Assembly: GCA_023229525.1 (NCBI GenBank)
Contig: JALNZC010000032.1
Location: 1-44,692 of the forward strand
Direction: 5' to 3'
DNA: 44,692 bases
From: Bacteroidales bacterium
Lineage (GTDB): Bacteria > Bacteroidota > Bacteroidia > Bacteroidales > FEN-979
A program made the translations under genes and the position numbers. This document shows positions 24,780 to 33,600 of this stretch, piece after piece. How positions within the stretch are numbered: the first letter of the stretch is position 1; each line of letters starts with the position of its first letter. A model generated the notes under the pieces. It had not been told where the DNA came from. It made no database searches and was given only the letters and a program-made list of their open reading frames with translations.

Positions 24780-24859
24780 TGATATCGACACATAATAATA
24801 TGTCTATGAAAAAATATCGTAATTATTGGAATGTTATATGAAATTAAAATATGGTGACT

Positions 24860-25894
24860 ATGAAACACTTAAGCGTTTTAATAATATTTTTATGTTTGAG
24901 TCGAATAGCATTCACCCAAACAGATTATTGGGCAAATCTTGTATATTTTAGTGGTTGTCCGATCAACCATATTCCAAAGGGCATAACAATTCCTGATAAT
25001 GATAAGCAGTCCAAACTAATTCTGAATGCCATTCTTGCCGGCACTTCAGAAGAACAATTAAAGTTGCAATTTTCTGACAGTCTTGAAATTGAATTGAATA
25101 AGTTGATAGAAGGCAATGTTATAAAAAGAAACAATAATCATCTTGAAATAACATTTCCTGTATTGATAGGAGAGAGTAGAAACAAAATGAGAGATTTAGT
25201 GCATAAAAGGCTATTAAACCTTAATATTTCAATGGATTCTTTGGTCAAACCTCTTGAAATTGCCTTGAAGGATCATCCAAAATTGGTTTTTCATTTCTTA
25301 TGGTCAAGAGTTATGGATGATTGTTGGTGGAACTGGTATAATTCGGAATTTAATACAGAACAGGGACCACCAAGTATCGCATTTATTGTTTTTCCACCTC
25401 ATCCATTTCAATGCGGGACAAATAGTGATTATTCTTCTGATAATAGCCAATTCGCATTTTCTTGGAGTTACAATTTGTTTGATGAGTTTTTTACTTTGCC
25501 TTCAACCAACTCTTTTTATAATCTGGCAGTAAATAAACCGATTCCGGAAAAAGACAGGAGTTTTTTCATTCGATATGGATTATTAGACACAAATAATGTA
25601 GCAAAGATCTTCTGTTATTTTGAAGACAGTGCATTAGACAGCATTTGTAATTTATTAAAATCAAAATATTTAAGGATGGTTAAAGGTATGTTTGACTATC
25701 AAAAATTAAGTAATGAATTTCATATACCAGTTGACGAGCTGTTTTTAGTTGTATCTCATGAAATTGCCTATGAGATTTTCAATATGATAAATATAAAGAA
25801 GACATCTGTCTATATCCCGATTATCAAAGAAAATAATCCAACACTTGACTTCTCCGCTTTAGTTTCATGGAAATTATCTAAACCAAATAAATAA
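24860..25894 (+). CDS. Secreted protein of unknown function, cassette-like
   Basis: I do not recognise this 344-residue protein. It begins with a clear signal peptide, MKHLSVLIIFLCLSRIAFTQ, so it is exported. The mature part is mixed charged/aromatic with cysteines in SGCPINH, DDCWWNW and PFQCGTN, and no repeats or membrane segments. I prefer ATG 24860 over ATG 24851 because the signal peptide starts there. The gene is much more AT-rich than the genes on either side, and an attC-like hairpin begins 14 bases after its stop. Together these suggest horizontal arrival as an integron-type cassette. No function is proposed. Confidence 0.7.
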   Translation: MKHLSVLIIFLCLSRIAFTQTDYWANLVYFSGCPINHIPKGITIPDNDKQSKLILNAILAGTSEEQLKLQFSDSLEIELNKLIEGNVIKRNNNHLEITFPVLIGESRNKMRDLVHKRLLNLNISMDSLVKPLEIALKDHPKLVFHFLWSRVMDDCWWNWYNSEFNTEQGPPSIAFIVFPPHPFQCGTNSDYSSDNSQFAFSWSYNLFDEFFTLPSTNSFYNLAVNKPIPEKDRSFFIRYGLLDTNNVAKIFCYFEDSALDSICNLLKSKYLRMVKGMFDYQKLSNEFHIPVDELFLVVSHEIAYEIFNMINIKKTSVYIPIIKENNPTLDFSALVSWKLSKPNK

Positions 25895-25907
25895 TGAATA
25901 ACTTCAC

Positions 25908-25993
25908 ATAACGAGCTTGTAACCGCAACAAAACCAGCATTGGTGAGGCTTTACAAAGGTTCACCTTTGCTGCGGTTACAAGCAACACGTTAT
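25908..25993. repeat. attC-like (integron recombination site) hairpin
   Basis: The outer arms ATAACG (25908-25913) and CGTTAT (25988-25993) are followed inward by a perfect 13-base stem, 25915-25927 with 25971-25983 (GCTTGTAACCGCA). They are separated by unequal spacers of one and four bases. The inner part forms a weaker, bulged stem (CAGC...GGTGA with TCACC...GCTG). TAAC and GTTA termini, unequal spacers and a bulged long hairpin just after a gene are the marks of attC sites. The classical GTTRRRY box is not exact, and there is no T-tract to make it a terminator. Confidence 0.5.
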
Positions 25994-26007
25994 CAAGTGA
26001 GGAGATT

Positions 26008-26046
26008 TTATTTATTCTTAATATCGAAAACCTTTACGTATCTTTG
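26008..26046 (+). promoter_or_regulatory. Candidate promoter of rhlE
   Basis: TATCTTTG at 26039-26046 fits the TAnnTTTG -7 box. A T-rich stretch (TTTATTTATTC) lies at the expected -33 distance without a perfect TTTG. It predicts a leader of roughly 95 bases before the RhlE start, which is long for this window. Confidence 0.4.
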
Positions 26047-26149
26047 CAAAAATCATCCTTTTCTCCTCATCTGTTCATTCCAGCCCCCCGTTTTTAGCAT
26101 ACCTAAGTTTATTTAGAATTACCCAATTATTTAATTAGAAATACAAATC

Positions 26150-27382
26150 ATGTCATTTAAAGATTTATTATTAATTGAGCCACTCCTTCTGGCTCTGAAA
26201 ACTGAAGGATATTCAATACCAACTCCTATCCAGGAAAAAGCGATTCCCGTTGTACTACAGAGGAAAGATCTTCTTGGATGTGCTCAAACCGGCACCGGGA
26301 AAACCGCAGCATTCGCTTTGCCGATCCTGCAACTCCTGGAAGAAGAAAAACGCCTGGATGCTGGGAAACGGGTCATCCGCGCACTCATTGTGACACCAAC
26401 CCGGGAGCTCGCAATACAAATTCGTGAAAGTTTTGCAGCTTACGGAAAACATACCAGTCTCCGCTGTCAGGTTATCTTTGGCGGCGTACCGCAAAATGCA
26501 CAGACAACTGCGCTGAAAACAGGGGTGGATATCCTGGTTGCAACACCCGGTAGACTTCTTGATCTGATAGACCAGAAATTCATATCCCTCAGGGATATTA
26601 CCTTTTTTGTCCTCGATGAGGCTGACCGTATGCTCGACATGGGATTTATCCATGATGTCAGAAAAATCGTTTCAAAACTTCCGGCAAAACGCCAGTCACT
26701 TTTCTTTTCCGCTACCATGCCCGTGGAAATCCAAAAACTGGCGTCCACTATCCTGGTGGACCCGGAAAAAGTTGAGGTTGCCCCGGTAGAATCTACATCC
26801 AACCTCATCCATCAGTCAGTCTACTTTGTGGATAAACCTGATAAACGGTCATTGCTTATTCATCTGCTGAAGGATTGCTCCATAGCTTCGGCTTTGGTTT
26901 TCACCCGGACCAAGCATGGTGCCGATCGTGTTTGCAGGGATTTGAATAAGGCTGGAGTGAAAGCAGCTGCCATACACGGTAACAAATCGCAGAGCGCCCG
27001 GCAGGATGCCCTGAGAAGTTTCAAGAACAAAACACTACGGGTACTTGTGGCCACCGACCTCGCTTCGCGCGGTATCGATGTGGAGGAGTTGTCGCATGTG
27101 ATCAATTATGAGCTCCCTAACATTCCGGAAACCTATGTTCACCGGATCGGCAGGACAGGCCGGGCCGGAGTCAATGGGATCGCACTTTCATTTTGTGATA
27201 ATGAGGAACGGGAGTACCTGAAGGATATTCATAAACTCACATCCAGCCGGATTCCGATAGTTGAGAATCATCCCTTTCCGATGAACAAGGCCTTACCTGC
27301 ATTGAATGTATCTGAAAGAGCTACAGTGCATAAACAACATTTACGCAATCATACCAGTCAAGGTTTCCGGAGATCAGCCTGA
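26150..27382 (+). CDS. rhlE: DEAD-box ATP-dependent RNA helicase, RhlE type
   Basis: This 410-residue helicase unwinds RNA in the cytosol. All family motifs are visible in order: the Q motif (GYSIPTPIQEKA), AQTGTGKT (Walker A), PTRELA, TPGRL, VLDEADRML, FFSATMP, a second RecA domain with VFTRTKHGAD, TDLASRGID, and HRIGRTGRAG. The C-terminal tail is short and basic. It is a single gene on the plus strand. Bacteroidota often carry several such helicases tied to cold or ribosome assembly; nothing here specifies which. Confidence 0.93.
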   Translation: MSFKDLLLIEPLLLALKTEGYSIPTPIQEKAIPVVLQRKDLLGCAQTGTGKTAAFALPILQLLEEEKRLDAGKRVIRALIVTPTRELAIQIRESFAAYGKHTSLRCQVIFGGVPQNAQTTALKTGVDILVATPGRLLDLIDQKFISLRDITFFVLDEADRMLDMGFIHDVRKIVSKLPAKRQSLFFSATMPVEIQKLASTILVDPEKVEVAPVESTSNLIHQSVYFVDKPDKRSLLIHLLKDCSIASALVFTRTKHGADRVCRDLNKAGVKAAAIHGNKSQSARQDALRSFKNKTLRVLVATDLASRGIDVEELSHVINYELPNIPETYVHRIGRTGRAGVNGIALSFCDNEEREYLKDIHKLTSSRIPIVENHPFPMNKALPALNVSERATVHKQHLRNHTSQGFRRSA

Positions 27383-27419
27383 TAAATTGGACCGATAGAA
27401 CAATAAAAATTGTTCATAT

Positions 27420-27452
27420 TTTGAATTTGTCTACTTATTTAGATTAATTTTG
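27420..27452 (+). promoter_or_regulatory. Promoter of the superoxide dismutase gene
   Basis: TTTG (27420-27423) and TAATTTTG (27445-27452), 21 bases apart, match both boxes of the Bacteroidota primary sigma consensus. Transcription would begin about 15 bases before the ATG at 27474, which also argues against the upstream TTG start at 27450. Confidence 0.55.
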
Positions 27453-27473
27453 AATAACAAAAAAATTCATATT

Positions 27474-28028
27474 ATGAACCGCAAGAAAATTTTTTTATTG
27501 AGCATCATGGCTGTTGTTTTTGCAGCCAGGCCGGCCTTGTCACAGGACCAGATGAAAGGTATGAACATGTCACAAGTTCCAGTCGTAAAAGCAGTTTGTA
27601 TACTCTATCCGACATCGGGTAACAAGGTTACCGGAATCGTCATCTTCACAAAAACCGATGGTGGGGTAAAAGTTGTTGCCGATGTTCAGGGACTTACTCC
27701 AGGCAAACATGGTTTCCATGTTCACGAATGCGGAGATTGCAGTGCAGCCGATGGATCTTCTGCCGGCGGGCATTTTAATCCGGGCAAGATGAATCATGGA
27801 GCACCCATGGATATGATGCGGCACGAAGGCGATCTGGGTAATCTTGAGGCAGATGCTACGGGGAAAGCCCATCTTGAATTTGTCGATCTGATGATAAAGC
27901 TTGATGGTCCGGGTTCGGTTATTGGACGATCCATGATCGTACATGAAAAGGAGGATGACCTGAAAACTCAGCCTACAGGGAACTCCGGTTCTCGTATTGC
28001 CTGCGGGGTGATCGGAATTGGGAAATAA
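27474..28028 (+). CDS. sodC: Cu/Zn superoxide dismutase, exported
   Basis: This 184-residue protein converts superoxide to peroxide and oxygen outside the cytosol. A signal peptide (MNRKKIFLLSIMAVVFAARPALS) precedes the domain. Metal ligands are visible in GFHVHECGDCSAADGSSAGG, HFNP, and the C-terminal MIVHEKEDD. The disulphide partner cysteine lies in RIACGVIG. A methionine-rich linker (DQMKGMNMSQ) follows the signal peptide and may help bind copper. It reads away from rhlE with its own promoter and ends at the strong hairpin 28087-28107. Confidence 0.93.
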   Translation: MNRKKIFLLSIMAVVFAARPALSQDQMKGMNMSQVPVVKAVCILYPTSGNKVTGIVIFTKTDGGVKVVADVQGLTPGKHGFHVHECGDCSAADGSSAGGHFNPGKMNHGAPMDMMRHEGDLGNLEADATGKAHLEFVDLMIKLDGPGSVIGRSMIVHEKEDDLKTQPTGNSGSRIACGVIGIGK

Positions 28029-28086
28029 TCCCGGCCAAAGGTTAACAATGGAATCAACTTAGAGATGATCACCTGACGTCATAAAA

Positions 28087-28107
28087 AATGCCCGCGTCGC
28101 GGGCATT
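28087..28107. terminator. GC-rich hairpin between convergent genes
   Basis: AATGCCCGCG (28087-28096) and CGCGGGCATT (28098-28107) form a near-perfect palindrome preceded by an A-rich tract. It lies between sodC on the plus strand and the cytochrome gene on the minus strand. The downstream T-run is weak on the plus side. On the minus side the A-tract at 28083-28088 supplies a T-run, so it is best suited to stop minus-strand transcription from the cytochrome gene. Confidence 0.65.
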
Positions 28108-28157
28108 CCTGATTTGGTTATTGTGAAACCAGCGGTTGTCAACTGATACAGGAGATT

Positions 28158-28565
28158 TTACTTTAACGTTCTGATATAGTTAACAAGGGCCCAGCGGTCA
28201 GCATCGGAAGGGATCGACTTACTAAAAGCCGGCATCTTATCTTTTCCGTTCGTTATTTTATAAAATATTTCGCCGTCAGTCTGCGCTTTGAAATCTTTTG
28301 ATGTGAAGTCGTTACACGAAACATCAAGTACTGAAGCTTTCGGGCCATCGCCTAAGCCTCCTATGCCATGGCACGACTTGCATGATTTGGTGTAGAGTTC
28401 CTTCCCGGTAGCAATACTTGCAGCGGCTGCAGGGGAAGGATTTTTAAGTGTTTTGGCATTGTCCGGAGCTACCCATTTTGAGGGTTTCTGCGCAAGGCCA
28501 GAAAATGCCAGTGCACTGCAAATAGCAACTACAGTAAGCATCCGGGTAATAATCTGAATTTTCAT
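28158..28565 (-). CDS. Small periplasmic cytochrome c
   Basis: The 135-residue product has a signal peptide (MKIQIITRMLTVVAICSALAFSGLAQ), one haem site CKSCHGIGGLGDG, and a distal methionine probably in DKMPAFSK. It ends with a short helix typical of class I cytochromes c. It probably shuttles electrons in the periplasm. I start at ATG 28563-28565 because it is preceded by an unusually good AGGAGG-like site (complement at 28571-28576), while the earlier frame start at 28607 has none. It is monocistronic. No oxidase gene is adjacent, so its partner is unknown. Confidence 0.88.
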   Translation of the reverse strand: MKIQIITRMLTVVAICSALAFSGLAQKPSKWVAPDNAKTLKNPSPAAAASIATGKELYTKSCKSCHGIGGLGDGPKASVLDVSCNDFTSKDFKAQTDGEIFYKITNGKDKMPAFSKSIPSDADRWALVNYIRTLK

Positions 28566-28570
28566 TGTAA

Positions 28571-28577
28571 CCTCCTT
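28571..28577 (-). promoter_or_regulatory. Strong Shine-Dalgarno site of the cytochrome gene
   Basis: The minus strand reads AAGGAGG five bases before ATG 28565. Most genes in this window show no such site, as is usual for Bacteroidota, so this one stands out and decides the start. Confidence 0.6.
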
Positions 28578-28809
28578 TTTTTGTAAATAATGTTTTACTA
28601 TACACATTCCAAAGTTTCCCTGATACGGAATTTTTATAACGATGAGTTCAATTGAAAAGTATTTCAGTTTTTTTTATAATCAAAGAACATCATGCGGCAA
28701 AATTAATAAATAAAAGAATACTCATTTACTTAAAAGGAATTTTTATGATATCTGAGAAATCGAAAAACATAATAAGGTTATTAAAATGAATGAAATTGAG
28801 GGAGTTATC

Positions 28810-29697
28810 TTATAATTGCTTCTTCATCTTTGGATATTTCACGGTAAAAAGACGATGAATATTAAATCCGAAATAAATATCTCCATTTGACCATTTCCCA
28901 GTTGTCTCAGTAATAAAGGCTTGTTCGAAATTCCCCTGTGAATTTGTAAAGAACAATTGAAAAACATGTTGCCCTGTTTTAATATCACAACTGACGGAAA
29001 ATGAATTGGTCGTATTACTTAAATGTTGGCCGGGAATCAGATAATGATATTCAGCGTTCAGGGAAACAACATCCGAGACTCTGAAACTGATCCCTGTACC
29101 GATTGAGAACAAGTCATTATGATCATCTGGTGTGGCTACGAGGTTTTTATGTACCCAGGTTGGAGCAATCTGAAGTGAGAAGATATTGCCGAATTTTCTG
29201 GCCAGGATCAATTCGGTACAATAAGATAACCGGGCATCAAAATAGTCTTTTTGATCGGGATCGCTAAGTTTTAACGTATTGATTGACATGCTGCCAAACA
29301 CAGCAATGGACAAAGGGATATTTCTTTTTCCCTTGTTTTGGCGAAGTATCCTGAATTTCAGATAACCATCGAAGGTTTTCTGGTATGTGCTTCTGCCAAT
29401 ACCAATAGCGATGAAATTATTGATTCCGTATTCCAGACCAAGTCTGGTACTGGCCTGGTCAAGCCCGAAGAAATTATAAGATCCGGTGTTCAATGCTCCA
29501 AAATGATGGGAGATCAGAATAACCAACGCTCCATTGGGTGGATTTTCAACAGATTGTCCCAGGATCACCCTGGAAGATTTGAAAGTTTCTTCCGTATAAA
29601 TTGTTTTACCGGAAGGCTTATCCTTTAATATTTCTGATGTTTGCGAACAGAGAACCCAGGAATTTATAAAGCAGAGTGATATTAGTAAAATTCTCAT
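28810..29697 (-). CDS. DUF5777-type outer membrane beta-barrel protein
   Basis: This 295-residue protein has an N-terminal signal peptide (MRILLISLCFINSWVLCSQ). Alternating hydrophobic strands suggest an outer-membrane barrel. The stretch SHHFGALNTGSYNFFGLDQASTRLGLEY is in two parts what I associate with DUF5777 proteins of Bacteroidota. I take ATG 29695-29697; the frame extends only to a TTG two codons earlier. It is encoded 35 bases after the haem lipoprotein gene, likely in one operon. The role is unknown; family members often sit beside c-type cytochromes or YceI proteins. Confidence 0.75.
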   Translation of the reverse strand: MRILLISLCFINSWVLCSQTSEILKDKPSGKTIYTEETFKSSRVILGQSVENPPNGALVILISHHFGALNTGSYNFFGLDQASTRLGLEYGINNFIAIGIGRSTYQKTFDGYLKFRILRQNKGKRNIPLSIAVFGSMSINTLKLSDPDQKDYFDARLSYCTELILARKFGNIFSLQIAPTWVHKNLVATPDDHNDLFSIGTGISFRVSDVVSLNAEYHYLIPGQHLSNTTNSFSVSCDIKTGQHVFQLFFTNSQGNFEQAFITETTGKWSNGDIYFGFNIHRLFTVKYPKMKKQL

Positions 29698-29732
29698 GTG
29701 CAATTTATTAATTGATGAATTACTGACTTATT

Positions 29733-30140
29733 TCACCTAAATAACTTGACCTGTTTTACGGGTTCGCCATGATTTATCCAACTCCTGATTTTTGATATGT
29801 CGCAATCGGATAATTTTGACCCTCCTTTTGGCATAGGGACTACACTTGGATCGTGTGTCACTGCTTTGAGCAACAAACCATTCCGGGCAGGTATCCTGGC
29901 GCTGTCAGGATTATCAAGAATAACCCCACCAAATTGATTGATAGAAGTATGACATGGAAGACAATTAGCAGAAATTATTGGCAGAATGTTGCTTGAATAG
30001 CTTATGTTGACTGTATCACAGGGAGGATAGAGATCCACCTGGTTATAATTCTTGCATCCCGGAGGAAAAAGTAACAACAAGAGAAGGAGTGAAAAAATTG
30101 GAATTAGCGTGTATAGTCCTGATCGTACATGTATTTTCAT
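29733..30140 (-). CDS. Haem-binding lipoprotein (cytochrome c-like)
   Basis: This 135-residue product has a lipobox-like LLLLFPPGC, with the lipidated cysteine near residue 29. One haem-attachment site CLPCH (about 60-64) is followed by NQFGGVILDN and a possible distal methionine in VVPMPKGG. It is probably anchored on the outer face of a membrane and may pass electrons to or through the barrel encoded next. The family resembles small cytochromes often seen in Bacteroidota surface systems. Haem attachment itself is inferred from the single motif. Confidence 0.75.
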   Translation of the reverse strand: MKIHVRSGLYTLIPIFSLLLLLLLFPPGCKNYNQVDLYPPCDTVNISYSSNILPIISANCLPCHTSINQFGGVILDNPDSARIPARNGLLLKAVTHDPSVVPMPKGGSKLSDCDISKIRSWINHGEPVKQVKLFR

Positions 30141-30171
30141 ATTATTGTGTTTGATCTGATTAATGATTAAA

Positions 30172-30179
30172 CAAATATA
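30172..30179 (-). promoter_or_regulatory. Candidate -7 box for the lipoprotein/DUF5777 pair
   Basis: The minus strand reads TATATTTG, matching TAnnTTTG, and would place the transcript start about 25 bases before the lipoprotein ATG. No clear -33 box is seen. Confidence 0.4.
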
Positions 30180-30346
30180 AAAAATAAAAATATAGTGATT
30201 GTCTGAGAGGTGAAAACGGAGTACAACAAAACAATTTTTTATAACCCATGACTTTCTCCGGTCATTTGTTTGTATTATAAGTCTCCGATCAAAGCTGACA
30301 GAGGAATCTGATTTTTTTCGTTGCTTCTCCGGTTCCCTGAAAAGGA

Positions 30347-30379
30347 AAACCCTCGTAAATATGAATTTTACAAGGGTTT
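30347..30379 (-). terminator. Terminator of tRNA-Leu(CAG)
   Basis: ACCCTCGTAAA (30349-30359) pairs with TTTACAAGGGT (30367-30377) with one mismatch, and on the minus strand a T-rich run (TTTTCCTTTT) follows. It lies 15 bases past the tRNA 3' end. Confidence 0.65.
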
Positions 30380-30393
30380 CTTACTTTTATTTG

Positions 30394-30477
30394 TGCCCGG
30401 AACAGGACTCGAACCTGCACATCCGTACGGACACTAGTCCCTGAAACTAGCGCGTCTACCAATTCCGCCATCCGGGC
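30394..30477 (-). tRNA. tRNA-Leu (anticodon CAG)
   Basis: On the minus strand the acceptor arms GCCCGGA and TCCGGGC pair fully. The D-arm GGCGGAATTGGTAGACGCG, a long variable arm and the T-loop GTTCGAGTC mark a leucine tRNA. The loop TTCAGGG between CTAGT and ACTAG gives anticodon CAG. No CCA is encoded (the sequence after the discriminator is CAA), unlike the tRNA-Leu at 228-313. Confidence 0.95.
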
Positions 30478-30573
30478 AATTTAATGTTTGAAGAATGGAA
30501 CATGAATCAGGGGGCACAAAGGTAAAAATATTTTGGTTAATGACCCACCTTAGTCGTTGAATTTTTCAATATT

Positions 30574-30661
30574 ACTATTTATTAACCATTTATTAGTAAA
30601 TTTGTAAGGGTGTGAACCTAAAATTGAATTTTCAAATTCACTATTTATTAACCATTTATTA
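30574..30661 (+). promoter_or_regulatory. Promoter region with a 22-base direct repeat
   Basis: A 22-base sequence beginning ACTATTTATTAACC and ending ATTTATTA occurs at 30574-30595 and again, identical, at 30640-30661. TAAATTTG at 30597-30604 fits the -7 box, so copy one covers the space just upstream of it and copy two ends 12 bases before the ATG at 30674. The placing suggests an operator or a leader-binding site for controlling the large exoprotein. Confidence 0.5.
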
Positions 30662-30673
30662 ATAACACAACCT

Positions 30674-33600
30674 ATGAAAAAGTTGTATACGTTAACAGTC
30701 CTTTTGGTCTTTCTGGCATTGGTAGTAAATGCCCAAAATTCCACCAAACAAAATCAGCGGATTACGACAGATTTTGAAAAAGGTAAAGTGGTTGAATTCA
30801 GCCCGGTCAGCGTACCGGTTACCGAACCTTTGAAAACAGATTTCGACGGCAAAGGTGCGGTCTTAAATTGGACCGCCTCTGATGCCGCATCCATCGCAAA
30901 TTATGTAAAAACATCCAGTCTGAACCTGAAATCGGCATGTGGATGGGGATTAAATGATCAGCGTATATCGGTTTATAACAATACCAGTAATATACCTTTG
31001 TGGGAGAAGCTATGCCCCATCAATTCATGGGATGAAGTGATCGATATGACGGAAGATGGCGCTTTGACTGCGAATGGTTTCGATAGCGCCTTCACGATAT
31101 ACAATACCGCGACCGGCGCAGTGGTATGGGAGCAAAATACCGAAAATTGTGTAAAAGGGATTCAAATCACCAACGATGGCCAGAAAATTTTTGTAGCCAC
31201 TTTTAATATTGTTTCCCAAAACGATTCCTACCTGGCTTGCTATCAGGTAGGTCAAGCGATTCCTCTTTGGTCCAAAGCCTTTGTCGGCAATTTTACTGCA
31301 TTGAATGCAAGTAAAAGCGGGAACAGGGTAATTTTTTGTGAGTATGGTGGTCCAGTGAATAAAATGTATGTTTTTGATGGTGTAACCGGTAACCAGTTAT
31401 TTGAAACAGCGTTTCAAAATCAAAATCCACCGGGTATATCTTATGACGGAAAATTCATCGTCAACGGTGATTACAGCGGTTTTGTTTTCCTATATGAATT
31501 CGATGAAGGGTCCAATACTTACAATGAAAAATGGCATTACAGGGTCAATGGTTCCAGCGCATGGGTCTGGGGGATGAATATTTCAGCCGATGGAAGCACT
31601 ATTGCTGTCGGTACCCTTGTCTTTTTAACCAGCGACTATGATGGTGAGCTTTACGTTTTCAATAATTATTCTCCGGTACCCCTCTGGGTTGCTTCCGGGT
31701 TTAAAGACGCCGTTGTTTCCGTTGATCTCAGCGCCGATGGTTCTATCATCGCAGCGGGCAGTTGGGGACCGTTGGATAACTCACGTCCCGATTTTATGCT
31801 TTACCGTAAGCAAAGTGTCACACCTTATTTTAGTCTCAATTCACCCGGTTCGATTTTCAGTGTTGATTTATCTGCTGATGGAAAACTTTGTATGGCCGGT
31901 GGGAAAGCGGTCCATGCCCGAGCCTTCGGAATGGGTGGTAGACTTTATAGTATCACATCAGATCCTGGTGGAGGTATTTTGAACGGGCATGCTTATAAAT
32001 CCGGAACAACGGAGCAGAAAGGCGTGAAAGTTGAAGTGCTCGGAATCAGTAATTATTTCACTTATACCAACGAAGAGTCGGCCTACTCGCTACCATATAT
32101 CCCTGCTGGAACTTATACAGTCCGGTATTCGGCGGTTGGTTTTATACCACAGGAAATAACCGGCGTCACCATATTAGAGGGTCAGACCACGGTTCAGGAT
32201 GTGACGCTGCTTTCGACTGGTGATCCACCTTCAAACCTTGTTGCGTCCAAAGGATCTGGTCTGACGGTTGGTCTTAAATGGGTTGCACCTGCCACAGGTA
32301 CGGTTGTGTACTACAAAGTTTATAGAAAACTCTATGAACCGGATTTCTATCCAGAAACACCATTGGCAACGGTTGGGCCGACTGAGCTTACCTATACCGA
32401 TAATTCTGCACTGCCCACCATTCATTATTTTTACGCGGTAACGGCAGTATTGGCCGGAAACCTGCAATCACCGTACTCGAATACGGACGAGGGATGGATT
32501 TCCACAGGGTTTATTGCCCCTCAACTAAGTTCATATGTTGGAACCACACCGATTATTGACGGCGTTATCTCCCCTGGAGAGTGGACTGATGCCTTTAAGG
32601 TAGATATTTCTGATTTCCTGGGAACCAGGGATAATTTACCCAATCCCATTGGCAGCGTGATGGCATATCTCAAAGTCAATCCTGAAAAAACGTCGTTATA
32701 TTGTGCTGTTGAGAATTTCAACGATCTGGAATTGAAAGATCACGATGAAGTAGCCTTATATGTTGATGATAACAATGATGGGGTATTCCCACCCGTGGGA
32801 GACGATTCGGAAGGGAATTATTGGCCCGTACATTATGCTACAGGCGATCTTATCCGGTACAGACCTCTTTATAACAACGGTGGGGTAGGGACAACCATTG
32901 AAATTCCCAATCCGCAAATTCATGTGTCAGCCGCCAGTGGTCATGTTGTATATGAATTTGTCATCCCACTGGGATCAGATGAAAATTGGAAAATCAACTT
33001 CAACGATCAAAGCAAGAGCGGAATTTTTGTATTTGTCCTTGATGATCCGAGTAACTTCGATGGGTACTGGCCTTACAATACAATGAATATTTTTGACCCG
33101 GCCCAATATGGCGTGATCACTTTTGGGGATGAAGATCTGGTACCACCACCACCGGTTAATCTGGTACTGTCCAATCAGCCTCCGTCCCTTGATGTAATTC
33201 TGACCTGGGATCAACCCGATATCAACGATTTCGATCATTTTAACATTTACTCTATGTTCGAAACCGGTTTATGGAATTTGTTGGCCCCTACGGTCGGGGT
33301 TGAATTTTTCTATACCCTTCCCGTAACAGGTATGTATTCTTTTTATGTCACGACTGTTGACCATACCGGACATGAATCTGTTCCGTCGGAGATTGTATCG
33401 ATAGGCGGTGGTATCGGTTTTAACCTTGCCGGAACCATTACATACGCAAATTCAGTCCAAACACCGCTTTCCGGGGTTGTCGTTGCTTTGAAAAATGCAT
33501 CCGGAAATGTGATTGCAACGACCACTACCAATGCTTCGGGAGGATATACTTTTAACGGGTTACAGAACGGGAATTACACCCTTGCACCTTCCACTGCCAA

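Larger units (their letters stand above)
24374..24859. other. Divergent intergenic region upstream of bcrC and of an unknown secreted protein
   Basis: This 480-base AT-rich stretch has no substantial gene. On the minus strand, two boxes of Bacteroidota -7 type (TATTTTTG at 24545-24552 and TAAATTTG at 24555-24562) lie about 90-190 bases before the possible bcrC starts. Neither has a convincing -33 box (best is TTG at 24576-24578). On the plus strand there is a better promoter (24662-24690) and a tiny frame with a Shine-Dalgarno-like sequence (24723-24779). No operator palindrome stands out near the bcr side. Confidence 0.4.

Noticed and set aside
25908..25993. Rho-independent terminator for the unknown secreted protein
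   Set aside because: There is no T-tract after the stem, and the loop is too long; the TAAC/GTTA ends fit attC better.
27450..27473. TTG start for the superoxide dismutase
   Set aside because: It lies inside the -7 box; ATG 27474 starts directly at the signal peptide.
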